Positions 1 through 7,190 are shown, counted from the stretch's first letter. The stretch: 14,804 bases of DNA from G039029935 sp039029935 (GCA_039029935.1 JBCCFC010000177.1:1-14804); one strand, 5' to 3'. Notes: generated by a model from the sequence alone, not told the origin. Made by a program: numbers and translations.

Positions 1-92
1 CATTTGGATTATGAGTTACTTACACAGACATACTTGTGACGCTTGGGATTTTACTTATCTAACGTTTCGTAGATAAAACCACCTATCTCAAC

Positions 93-136
93 TGCGTATA
101 TTCTACCATTTTGACAGAATATACGCAATTTTTTGA
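93..136 (+). terminator. Probable rho-independent terminator of a gene left of the window
   Basis: A perfect 12-bp inverted repeat is visible: TGCGTATATTCT at 93-104 and its complement at 116-127, with an 11-base loop. It is followed at once by AATTTTTTG, a T-run on the plus strand. Stem plus T-tract is the usual intrinsic terminator layout, although the stem is AT-rich. A second, shorter hairpin (TTATCTA at 55-61, TAGATAA at 70-76) lies just upstream. The gene it would end is not in the window. It could instead be an operator for the downstream protease gene. Confidence 0.6.
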
Positions 137-371
137 TTGTTGAATTTTATTAAATTGGCTGAGTGAACGGGGTCCTCTCCACTATTTCTAAAAATTTATT
201 TGATTTTACTTATATGGACAAATAGACGAGGTAAAATCTTGCCTTTATCGTATATAATAACAACAGCGTTCGGGTAATGTTAGTTCCATACAAATGTTTT
301 GTTCCTGTCATAATAGCTATCACAGAGTCTATAAGATTATCAACTCAAATTTAGGTAGGATAAGAATACGA
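137..371 (+). promoter_or_regulatory. AT-rich leader of the protease gene with candidate -10 box
   Basis: This AT-rich stretch precedes the protease gene. A consensus-like -10 box TATAAT sits at 253-258, but no good -35 box lies 16-18 bp upstream, so the promoter call is weak. An 8-bp inverted repeat, GATTTTAC at 202-209 and GTAAAATC at 231-238, lies just upstream of the -10 and could be an operator. The 12-mer GATTTTACTTAT also occurs at 47-58 and 202-213. A purine-rich ribosome-binding site, AGGTAGGA at 353-360, lies 11 bases before the ATG at 372 and favours that start over the in-frame ATG at 294. Confidence 0.4.
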
Positions 372-3300
372 ATGAGTAACACACGTTTTGGTTTACAGCA
401 GAATTCAGATTTGTCGAAAAAAAATCCCACAATCTATTATCGGTTTTTATACTGGTGTCTCCCCTTTTTTTTGGCGTCATTCCTCGTTTCAATGCCCTTA
501 GAAAATAGTTCTACGGCATCTGCCAATAGCACCGGGGATGAACAAATCACCCAATCATCCACACAGAGCGTACGCGTGAAAGTCGTGGTCCAATTGCACG
601 AACCATCGGTGACAGATGTGTATGCCAGTCTCTATGCGCAGGCCCAACATCAGGTGACAGCAGCACGTGTTAGTGCAGCCACCAGAGTGCAGCTTGCCAC
701 CATTGAACAGAGCCAGCAGCGAGTCTTATCCACCTTAGAAAGTTTTGGTGCAACGCCAATCTATCGTGTGCAGCGTGTCTATAACGGCATTGCCATCGAA
801 ATCCCCGCCGAACGTTTAGATGAAATTGCGCAGCTGGCATCGGTCAAGGCCATTCATCCGCTTCGTCCCAAATGGCCCAACAACAGCCGCAGTGTCCCCT
901 ACATCGGTGCGGTTGATCTATGGGATGGCATCAATGTCGCACAGATGAATGGCGGGCAGGAAACCATTCCAGCAACCGGAGCGGGCATCAAGGTGGCGAT
1001 TATCGACACGGGCATTGACTATTTGCATCCCACATTTGGTGGTCCAAATACAGGGTATGCAGAGAATGATATCACGCAGGTGGGCGATATCCCAGGCTAC
1101 CCCAATCGCAAAGTCATTGGTGGCTACGATTTTACGGGTGATGTGTATAACTCGAATCCAGAGGATGAAGATTATCAGCCCGTCCCGATCCCGGATGATG
1201 ACCCGATGGACTGTTATAATCACGGAACCCATGTATCGGGCACATTGGCCGGTTATGGTGTCAATCAGGACCGCAGCACCTATCAAGGTCCCTACAACAG
1301 CAATGTCAATTTAGAGGATTTCTATATTGGTCCCGGCGTTGCCCCCAATGCACAAATCTATGCGCTCAAGGTATTTGGCTGTACGGGCAGCACAGACATC
1401 ACGGATTTGGCAATGGAGTGGTCGGTGGACCCCAATCAGGATGGCGATTTTTCAGATCGTGTGGATGTGATCAATATGTCACTTGGGTCAACCTATGGGC
1501 TTGAACAGGATTTGACGTCGCTTGCGGCCAACAGTGCCGCCAAAATTGGCATCATTGTGGTGGCCTCGGCAGGCAATTCGGGCGACACCTACTATGCAAC
1601 AGGGACACCTGCCGTCGCCTCCTATGCCATCAGCGTCGCCTCCATCCGGCATGCCATCCCCTTTGGCATTGCCTTTGCCACCACATCCAGCGCCGATACG
1701 TTGTCGGTGTTTTCCTCACGTGGGCCACGTCGTGTGGACACGCTCTTAAAGCCCGATATCGCCGCCCCAGGACACGGCATTTTTTCGGCATCACAAGGGA
1801 CAGCCACCACGGGTAGTGGTGGACGCGCCATCTCTGGCACATCCATGGCGGCTCCACATGTGGCAGGCGCAATGGCTCTGCTACGTCAACTCTACCCCGA
1901 TTGGACCGTGACAGAGTTGAAAGCATTGTTGATGAACACGGCCATGCCCTGGATTCGCAGCAACACCACCATTGATTCCATCCCCCACTCACCCACACGG
2001 GTTGGCTCTGGTCGGGTGGATTTGGTGAAAGCCACACAAAATGAGGTCTTGGTCTATAATGCCGAGGAGCCAGTGCTGGTCAGCGTCTCGTTTGGTGCGC
2101 CAGAAGTTTTGTCCGATTATGTGGACTTAAAAAATATTCGTATGACCAATAAAAGCACAGAGCCTGTCACCTATACCATGACCTATGTGCCTGTGACGGA
2201 TGTGCCCGGCGTGGAATTTGTGTTGCCAACGGCGCGCACATTGTTGGTTCCAGCGGGGGGGCATGATAACTTCTCCGTGATGATGACGGTTGACAGTACG
2301 GAACTGCGCCGGACACGCGATGCAACTGTGTCCGCGACACAGGGGATCACGCGTGCATGGTTGAGCGAGGAAGCGGGGTATCTGCTGTTCTGGCCGAATG
2401 ATGTCGTTTTTCGGGCAACCTTGACGGGTGAGAGTGTTGCGCCTCCGGTTGATAGTGTTGCTGAGGGGCTTGCCATCTTTCGGTATAACCCCAACAATCG
2501 ACTATTGACCTATGAACTTACCGTTGCCAATGCCAATGAGGCCGGTATCACATCTGTACAGCTACGACGTGGGCTGGACCATACCATTGGCGATGTGGCG
2601 CACACGCTCTATAGCAGCACCAATGGGCAACTTTCGCTGGAGGACTCGATTAACGGAACCATTGTGTTGACTGAGGACGATCAACGATTGTTGTTGGCAG
2701 GTGGGCTGTATGTCAATGTCAAGAGCGTCAACAATGTGGAAGGGGAGTTACGCGGCCAACTGGAGGCCAGTCGTCCCGTGCTGAACCTGCCCCTCTATGC
2801 CGCACCTTATCCCATTGCTCAGATGCGTACCGTCGATTTGGTGGCCGCGTTTGGTGGGGATGGCGATATGGATGAGATGGATATGGATCATGCCAACATG
2901 GATACAGGCTCGGTTTCACTGACGGGCTATGCACTGAATGCGGACAACGATCCTCAACGAACACAGTCGCTGGTGAGTGCCTTTGAATTGCACTACCAGA
3001 GTGCGAATACACCCGCCATCAATCTTTTTCATGAGGATGACCCTGAATTTTATCAATATGATCAGGCCGATGTGAAGCATGTGGGGATTACGTCTGATTA
3101 TGGCGTGGGGAATGATGGGACGAGTAGCATTGGCTCGGTTGCGCAGACAACCATCTACTGGGGCATCTCGACCCATGCGCAATGGGACACGCCCAAGGAG
3201 GCTGAAATCCGCATTTATATTGATATTGATGAAGATGGTGAAAGCGACTATATGGTCTATAGTTCGGATGAACGCGCCTATAATAGTGATTTCAATGTCA

Positions 3301-3809
3301 GCGATGCCTTTATCACCGCGATTGAGAATTTAGAAACGGGTACGCTGCGCAGTCACTCCTTCCTCAACATCTTTAGTGCAAGCGAGATGGACACCGCCCC
3401 CTATCACAACAACGTGATGGTGATGGCAGTGGATGCGGCGGCGATTGGGCTAACCGAAAGCGACTCCACGTTTAATTATTACATTGAGACCGAGAGCAAC
3501 GACAAGGAGGGCATCACCGACCGTGTGCCGATGACATCGACTGTTGCGCCGGAAAACAACGTGCTGTCGTATGATGTTGCGCAACCCGGGCTAAAATTCT
3601 ATGGAGGCGTTGATGGGACCCCGATGTATCGAGCGGCGGAGGGCAGTGCTATCTCTGCCCAACTCAACTTCCCTGCCTTTGTTCGAGCCGATAGCCAGGG
3701 ACTACTGCTCTTCCATCATCACAATGCATTTGATGAACGGATTCAGGTGCTGCCTGTTGAGCATCAGTGGTCCATTCCGCTGTATTTGCCGTTGATTGTC
3801 AATCAGTAA
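372..3809 (+). CDS. Secreted S8 (subtilisin-like) serine protease with I9 propeptide and CHRD domain
   Basis: Extracellular subtilase of about 1145 aa that should hydrolyse proteins outside the cell. Numbering is from the ATG at 372, chosen for its ribosome-binding site and because it places a basic N-region and hydrophobic segment (about 25-43) with an A-S-A cleavage site (49-51) as a signal peptide. An I9-type inhibitor propeptide follows (about 67-168), then the catalytic domain (about 202-549). The triad is visible: Asp212 in VAIIDTG, His284 in NHGTHVSG, Ser491 in SGTSMAAPH, with oxyanion Asn402 in SAGNSG. Beyond it are a beta-rich region, a CHRD domain (about 677-800, ending in EGELRGQL), a loop rich in Asp and Met (828-844), and a calcium-loop-like DxDxDGxxD (951-959). 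The C-terminus is PLYLPLIVNQ, a tail I associate with secreted Chloroflexota proteins (inference). An ATG at 294 would add 26 residues ahead of the signal peptide and is less likely. The gene appears monocistronic. The protease family is secure; the substrate is unknown. Confidence 0.95.
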   Translation: MSNTRFGLQQNSDLSKKNPTIYYRFLYWCLPFFLASFLVSMPLENSSTASANSTGDEQITQSSTQSVRVKVVVQLHEPSVTDVYASLYAQAQHQVTAARVSAATRVQLATIEQSQQRVLSTLESFGATPIYRVQRVYNGIAIEIPAERLDEIAQLASVKAIHPLRPKWPNNSRSVPYIGAVDLWDGINVAQMNGGQETIPATGAGIKVAIIDTGIDYLHPTFGGPNTGYAENDITQVGDIPGYPNRKVIGGYDFTGDVYNSNPEDEDYQPVPIPDDDPMDCYNHGTHVSGTLAGYGVNQDRSTYQGPYNSNVNLEDFYIGPGVAPNAQIYALKVFGCTGSTDITDLAMEWSVDPNQDGDFSDRVDVINMSLGSTYGLEQDLTSLAANSAAKIGIIVVASAGNSGDTYYATGTPAVASYAISVASIRHAIPFGIAFATTSSADTLSVFSSRGPRRVDTLLKPDIAAPGHGIFSASQGTATTGSGGRAISGTSMAAPHVAGAMALLRQLYPDWTVTELKALLMNTAMPWIRSNTTIDSIPHSPTRVGSGRVDLVKATQNEVLVYNAEEPVLVSVSFGAPEVLSDYVDLKNIRMTNKSTEPVTYTMTYVPVTDVPGVEFVLPTARTLLVPAGGHDNFSVMMTVDSTELRRTRDATVSATQGITRAWLSEEAGYLLFWPNDVVFRATLTGESVAPPVDSVAEGLAIFRYNPNNRLLTYELTVANANEAGITSVQLRRGLDHTIGDVAHTLYSSTNGQLSLEDSINGTIVLTEDDQRLLLAGGLYVNVKSVNNVEGELRGQLEASRPVLNLPLYAAPYPIAQMRTVDLVAAFGGDGDMDEMDMDHANMDTGSVSLTGYALNADNDPQRTQSLVSAFELHYQSANTPAINLFHEDDPEFYQYDQADVKHVGITSDYGVGNDGTSSIGSVAQTTIYWGISTHAQWDTPKEAEIRIYIDIDEDGESDYMVYSSDERAYNSDFNVSDAFITAIENLETGTLRSHSFLNIFSASEMDTAPYHNNVMVMAVDAAAIGLTESDSTFNYYIETESNDKEGITDRVPMTSTVAPENNVLSYDVAQPGLKFYGGVDGTPMYRAAEGSAISAQLNFPAFVRADSQGLLLFHHHNAFDERIQVLPVEHQWSIPLYLPLIVNQ

Positions 3810-3812
3810 ATT

Positions 3813-3911
3813 TAGCAGTTCAGCAAGTCAGTTTGTCAGCACTTCAGTTTATCAGCAGTTCAGCACACTTGCTGACAAGCTGACAAGCTGACAAGCTGAC
3901 TTGCTGATTCG
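3813..3911. repeat. Quasi-palindromic array of 8-bp units
   Basis: The spacer after the protease stop is almost entirely periodic. The left arm has seven contiguous 8-mers beginning at 3813, all but one starting CAG: TAGCAGTT, CAGCAAGT, CAGTTTGT, CAGCACTT, CAGTTTAT, CAGCAGTT, CAGCACAC. The right arm has CTGACAAG three times (3872-3895), then CTGACTTG and CTGATTCG. The right arm is approximately the reverse complement of the left, so the whole can fold into one long imperfect hairpin. It could end transcription of the protease gene, but no T-run follows. The next gene's ribosome-binding site begins nine bases after the array. Confidence 0.85.
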
Positions 3912-3931
3912 CTACTCTTAGGAGCAAAATT

Positions 3932-4834
3932 ATGTCTCAAACAACCAAATTTACAGGTGCACTATTAGGACTTGCCATTGGCGACGCCGTCGGCACAACG
4001 GCTGAATTCAAACCACGTGGTTCCTTTCCCCCTGTTACCGATATGGTCGGTAAAGGACCGTTCAACTTAAAGCCGGGTGAATGGACCGATGACACCTCAA
4101 TGGCCCTGTGTCTGGCGACGAGCTTGGTCGAGAAGCAAGGGTTTGATGCCGATGACCAGATGCAGCGTTATTGCGCATGGTTTGAAACGGGCTACCTGAG
4201 CAGCAATGGCCGCTGTTTTGACATCGGCATCACCACCTCGGAAGCATTGCGCCAATATCGTCATACGGGCTATCCATTCAGCGGTTCGACCGACCCCTTT
4301 ACGGCGGGGAATGGCTGTATCATGCGGCTTGCCCCTGTGCCGATGTTCTACCATAAATCACTGGATGACGCCGTGCATTATTCCGGCGAAGGTTCACGCA
4401 CAACACATGGGGCAGCTGAGTGTGTGGAGGCGAGTCGGCTCTTTGGGGTGATGTTGTTTACGGCACTCCAAGGGGCAGATAAGGAGGCTATTCTTTCTGG
4501 TGGCGCAACACTCTCTGGTCTATCTCGCAAAATTCAACAGATTGCGACGGGTACATATCGCACCAAATCACGCGCACAGATTAATGGCAATGGTTATGTA
4601 GTCAATTCATTAGAGGCAGCACTCTGGTGTTTTGATCAGACCGATACCTATCGTGATGCCGTGTTGATGGCAACCAATTTGGGGGATGACACAGATACAA
4701 CAGCGGCCATCTGCGGGCAAGTCGCAGGTGCGTATTATGGCGAAGAAGGTATCCCCGTTGCATGGCGAGAACGGGTTGTGATGGGCGACGAGATTCGCAC
4801 GTTGGCAATTCAACTCATGGCGTTGGGTCAGTAG
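3932..4834 (+). CDS. ADP-ribosylglycohydrolase family protein (DraG/ARH type)
   Basis: 300-aa predicted cytoplasmic hydrolase. The family removes ADP-ribose from proteins or small molecules using two Mg2+/Mn2+ ions. The N-terminal GALLGLAIGDAVG (8-20) is characteristic. Metal ligands are present: Thr52-Asp53-Asp54 in EWTDDTS, and Asp253, Asp255 and Thr256 in NLGDDTDTTAAICG near the C-terminus. Length (about 300 aa) is normal for a stand-alone family member, and the catalytic set looks complete. An AGGAG ribosome-binding site at 3920-3924 lies seven bases before the ATG. No nitrogenase gene, DraT or other ADP-ribosyltransferase is next to it, so a dinitrogenase-reductase role is not indicated; its target could be a modified protein, nucleic acid or free ADP-ribosyl compound. 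Its last 7 bp overlap the convergent dehydrogenase gene. Confidence 0.92.
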   Translation: MSQTTKFTGALLGLAIGDAVGTTAEFKPRGSFPPVTDMVGKGPFNLKPGEWTDDTSMALCLATSLVEKQGFDADDQMQRYCAWFETGYLSSNGRCFDIGITTSEALRQYRHTGYPFSGSTDPFTAGNGCIMRLAPVPMFYHKSLDDAVHYSGEGSRTTHGAAECVEASRLFGVMLFTALQGADKEAILSGGATLSGLSRKIQQIATGTYRTKSRAQINGNGYVVNSLEAALWCFDQTDTYRDAVLMATNLGDDTDTTAAICGQVAGAYYGEEGIPVAWRERVVMGDEIRTLAIQLMALGQ

Positions 4835-5823
4835 CCAAGTTCCAAATTCACGGGGTTGGGCAGCGGTTCCCCTCTGGCAATGGCATTGAGCATCTCGCTC
4901 AACATTGCCACACGACCACTGCTATCCTTGCCTAACCACCCGGAGCGGTGTGGACTGAGGATCACATTCTTCAGTTCGTGGAATGGATATTGCGACGGTG
5001 GCACAGTCAACCGCTCTTCAATCGTCGATGGATAGTTGTACCACACATCAATCCCCGCTGCCGCCAACTTGCCGCTGACCAGTGCATTGTACAATGCCGT
5101 CTCGTTAAGCGTGGAACTCCGCCCTATGTTGACCAGAATGGCTTCGTCTGGCAGAAGCGACAGTTCACGTTCGCCAATCATCTCATCAGTCTCAGACGTG
5201 GCGGGCAAGGCCATGACCATGACATCGGCACGGGGCAGCAACGCCTCTAGCTGCCCAAAGCTGTGAACCTCGGCAAAGGCATCCTCGCTATCCTCTGGCC
5301 GCACAGTCCGCCGCACACCAATCACATCCATGCCCAACGCATTGAGGACCATCCCCACATGTCGCCCAATGCGTCCATAGCCAAGAATTAGTACCGTGCG
5401 TCCATGCAGCACAATCTGCGGCTGCTCGCTATAGCGCAATGTCCAATCATTACGCCGCAGGTTGCGGTCCCCCTTGGCGACAAACTTGGCACTGCCCAAC
5501 ACAAGACTAAGCGCGGTCTCTGCACTGGCAATGTAGTTGTAGGGTGTGTTGTGAACAGCAATTTGGGGATACTGCTTGAGTAAGGCTTGCGTCGCTGCCG
5601 GAATTCCCGAATAAGGAATGATGAGCGAGTGCAAGTTGGGGCTGGCGTCCAGATGACCTTGCAATGGAATGGCCGCAATCAGGATATGATAGCCGGCTGG
5701 GTTGGGGATACCACCACCAGCGGTTAACGTGATGCGGTCGTCCAGTTTGGCCGATAGTTCTGCGGGGTTGGGTGAACCGAGATTGGGGTCTTGGTATAAA
5801 AAGACATTTATGTTTTGTTCCAT
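4828..5823 (-). CDS. D-isomer-specific 2-hydroxyacid dehydrogenase-like NAD(P)-binding protein
   Basis: 331-aa predicted cytoplasmic oxidoreductase of the D-2-hydroxyacid dehydrogenase family, which interconverts 2-oxoacids and D-2-hydroxyacids with NAD(P)H. A Rossmann dinucleotide-binding motif GYGRIG is at 148-153. Further family landmarks are VMVMALPATSET (201-212), NIGRSSTLNETAL (232-244) with the substrate-binding Arg235, and LSPHRSGW (289-296) with catalytic His292. The Glu that normally precedes Pro in the DVxxxEP motif is Tyr264 here (GIDVWYNYP), so the His-Glu relay is altered. The start at 5823 is preferred over the 97-residue upstream extension to 6114: the extension would be encoded in a dispersed repeat and upstream of the promoter at 5899-5927, and a ribosome-binding-like AAGGA lies upstream of 5823. 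Substrate is not predictable. Confidence 0.9.
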   Translation of the reverse strand: MEQNINVFLYQDPNLGSPNPAELSAKLDDRITLTAGGGIPNPAGYHILIAAIPLQGHLDASPNLHSLIIPYSGIPAATQALLKQYPQIAVHNTPYNYIASAETALSLVLGSAKFVAKGDRNLRRNDWTLRYSEQPQIVLHGRTVLILGYGRIGRHVGMVLNALGMDVIGVRRTVRPEDSEDAFAEVHSFGQLEALLPRADVMVMALPATSETDEMIGERELSLLPDEAILVNIGRSSTLNETALYNALVSGKLAAAGIDVWYNYPSTIEERLTVPPSQYPFHELKNVILSPHRSGWLGKDSSGRVAMLSEMLNAIARGEPLPNPVNLELGY

Positions 5824-5898
5824 CGTTTTTTCAATCCTTGCGTTTGTTTTCCATGTGTGCCTCTTGCATTTATTGTTCAGCAATAGTAGCTTGATGTC

Positions 5899-5927
5899 AG
5901 TATAAAGATAGATGTGTTGGTTGTCAA
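5899..5927 (-). promoter_or_regulatory. Sigma-70-like promoter of the hydroxyacid dehydrogenase gene
   Basis: Read on the minus strand, the -35 box TTGACA (5927-5922, full consensus) is separated by exactly 17 bp from the -10 box TATACT (5904-5899). Transcription would begin near 5892 and give a leader of about 70 nt before the start at 5823. This is the best promoter match in the window and supports the shorter coding sequence. The rest of the 5824-6196 spacer holds one dispersed repeat copy (6071-6116) and the toxin-antitoxin promoter candidate; I see no gene in it. Confidence 0.75.
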
Positions 5928-6070
5928 TCTTTAACGTTGGATTATGCCAAATATGATGAACACGTACATTGTAGAATAGATATGATGTCAGTACGGGACG
6001 TTTGTGATGATTGGTATGTTTTTGTAGATGACGCGGCGGTTGCAGAATAAGGCGAAAGTAGGTCACTTTG

Positions 6071-6116
6071 AGCCTGTTTCCTGTGGTAGACGCCGATTTG
6101 CAATCGGTGGTCACAG
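6071..6116 (+). repeat. Dispersed hairpin repeat, copy A (CCGATT-TGC-AATCGG)
   Basis: The block AGCCTGTTTCCT..GTAGACG is followed by a hairpin with stem CCGATT (6093-6098), loop TGC and stem AATCGG (6102-6107). An outer stem CTGTG (6081-6085) pairs with CACAG (6112-6116). Nearly the same 40-bp block recurs at 7331-7370, and its core recurs in reverse orientation at 7191-7216. Translations of it (DADLQSV, TDCKSA) appear as spurious N-terminal extensions on both strands here. I recall this as a dispersed palindromic repeat in Chloroflexota-like genomes. Confidence 0.85.
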
Positions 6117-6121
6117 CTAGT

Positions 6122-6150
6122 TTGTGCGTTCACAAGGACTTTGCTAAAAT
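6122..6150 (+). promoter_or_regulatory. Candidate promoter and operator of the toxin-antitoxin pair
   Basis: TTGTGC (6122-6127), a 17-bp spacer and TAAAAT (6145-6150) preceded by TG form an extended -10 promoter with a weak -35. The inverted repeat TTGTG-CGTT-CACAA (6122-6135) covers the -35 box and could be the site where the antitoxin represses its own operon, as is usual for type II pairs. The promoter and operator roles are inference. Confidence 0.4.
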
Positions 6151-6196
6151 CAGTCATCGTCAAATAGGATACAGATTTTTTCCGAAAGGCAGGAAA

Positions 6197-6589
6197 ATGG
6201 CACAACTAAACCAAGAGAGGCTAGACAGTCTACTGCCTCTTTTCCAGTTCAAACCGAACCCAACCAGCAACAGGCAACCCGCCGACAAAGCACCGATCCA
6301 GATTGAAGCATCTCCGATTCTGGACACGATTGCACAAGGGTTCCAACTTTCGATCAATGAGCTATTGGCACAGTCCGTCCATCTCTTTCTACAAAGCCAA
6401 GTGCGCCAAATCAAAGCAGAAATTTTTGCACTCCATAGCCGCTATAACGTGACCAGTGTTGAGGAAATGGATGCGCTCTATACAGAGGGAACACTCAATG
6501 AAGCAGACTCTTGGCAAGATTTGCAGCATCTTGATTATCTAGAATATGAAAGGGACAGGCTGACGAAGTTGTTGGAGTCACTCACATGA
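6197..6589 (+). CDS. Putative antitoxin of a TumE-type toxin-antitoxin pair
   Basis: 130-aa small protein placed directly upstream of a TumE/DUF6516-like toxin, with stop and start overlapping (ATGA at 6586-6589), the usual antitoxin-first arrangement. Its N-terminal 40 residues look disordered. Residues 40-82 are predicted helical. The C-terminal half, with SRYNVTSVEEMDAL, the acidic segment EADSWQDLQHLDYLEYE (102-118) and a final helix RDRLTKLLESL, resembles small antitoxins that precede TumE-like toxins as I remember them (moderate confidence). The ATG at 6197 is chosen because AAAGG at 6185-6189 lies seven bases upstream. An earlier in-frame ATG at 6068 would translate repeat copy A. Expected role: bind and neutralise the toxin and possibly repress the operon. 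Confidence 0.65.
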   Translation: MAQLNQERLDSLLPLFQFKPNPTSNRQPADKAPIQIEASPILDTIAQGFQLSINELLAQSVHLFLQSQVRQIKAEIFALHSRYNVTSVEEMDALYTEGTLNEADSWQDLQHLDYLEYERDRLTKLLESLT

Positions 6590-6952
6590 GCGTTGTCGAT
6601 ATGGTTTGGCTGGCAGAGATTGCACAGACGGAATTCCAAGATATTGTTGTCGGCACGGTTCCTCTACGCACAAATCAGCTCCGTATTTTGCTGAGAGACA
6701 ACAGTTTTACTGATGTTTGGTATTCGTTAAAACTTGTCAATCGGTACAGCTATCATTGGGAAAGAAGGGCGATTGATGGCTCTATATTATCGACATGATA
6801 ACGCGCCTCATAAACAATGGTCTGCAATTGCCACATTCCCAAAACATTTTCATGATGGTAGCGAGCCAAATGTTGTGGGAAGTCATATCAGTGATGTACC
6901 GGAGCAAGCACTGCGGGAATTCTTAAATTTTGTGCGTACGCAGCTAGACTGA
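6586..6952 (+). pseudogene. TumE (DUF6516)-like toxin, disrupted by a one-base frameshift
   Basis: The first frame (6586-6798) reads to RYSYHWERRAIDGSI and then stops at 6796-6798. The neighbouring frame carries the rest: YRHDNAPHKQW, ATFPKHFHDGSE and the end EQALREFLNFVRTQLD, with its stop at 6950-6952. Together they give the recognisable TumE/DUF6516 order (DNSFTDVWYSL, YHWERR, RHDNAPH, FPKHFHDGSE) of about 121 aa. Removing one T from ATATTAT (6784-6790) would restore an uninterrupted DGSIYRHD. Both halves keep their conserved residues, so the lesion is recent or a sequencing error. If real, the toxin is inactive and the upstream antitoxin is an orphan. TumE-type proteins are annotated as toxins of type II systems; I infer toxicity from the family only. 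Confidence 0.75.
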
Positions 6953-7190
6953 TTGGTTCTCACCTATCTGCGGCGTGTGTTGGGGTTGTGGCAGCGTACA
7001 CTGCCGCGACTGCTTATCTTTGACAATTGCGAGGACCCTGCCTTGCTTGACCAGTGGTGTCCACCCAGCGGGGGCTGTCGCATTTTGGTGACAAGCCGCC
7101 GCCAGCAGTGGAACCCTGCACGGGGGATGATGACGTTGCCGTTGATGATGTTGACGCGGGAACAGAGTGTGGCGTTGTTGTTGAAGCAAC
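6953..7190 (+). pseudogene. Truncated NB-ARC/STAND ATPase fragment
   Basis: About 79 codons remain of a larger regulator. RLLIFDNCEDPALLDQW is the Walker B region of an NB-ARC ATPase, and GGCRILVTSRR is the downstream sensor-like motif. The following LTREQSVALLL matches the usual spacing in AfsR/STAND-type proteins with TPR repeats. The P-loop, the N-terminal DNA-binding domain and the whole C-terminus are missing. The fragment begins directly after the toxin stop in the same frame and ends at repeat copy B (7191). A TTG at 6953 lets it be read as an ORF, but no ribosome-binding site is seen and the frame continues only through repeats, so I call it a relic. Confidence 0.65.

Noticed and set aside
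294..371. Longer N-terminus for the S8 protease starting at ATG 294
   Set aside because: It adds 26 residues before the signal peptide, has no ribosome-binding site, and the ATG at 372 has a better upstream AGGTAGGA.
949..1314. Open frames overlapping the protease gene on both strands
   Set aside because: They are shadows of a well-supported coding frame, without family motifs or ribosome-binding sites.
3813..3911. CRISPR array
   Set aside because: Units are 8 bp and contiguous with no unique spacers, and no cas gene is present.
3932..4834. Dedicated nitrogenase regulator DraG
   Set aside because: No draT or nif gene is nearby; the fold is shared by many ADP-ribosylglycohydrolases of other function.
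5824..6114. 97-residue N-terminal extension of the hydroxyacid dehydrogenase
   Set aside because: It begins in a dispersed repeat (TDCKSAS), shows no family similarity, and lies upstream of and across the strong promoter at 5899-5927.
6068..6196. N-terminal extension of the antitoxin from ATG 6068
   Set aside because: It encodes repeat copy A (DADLQSV) and has no family character; the ATG at 6197 has a usable AAAGG.
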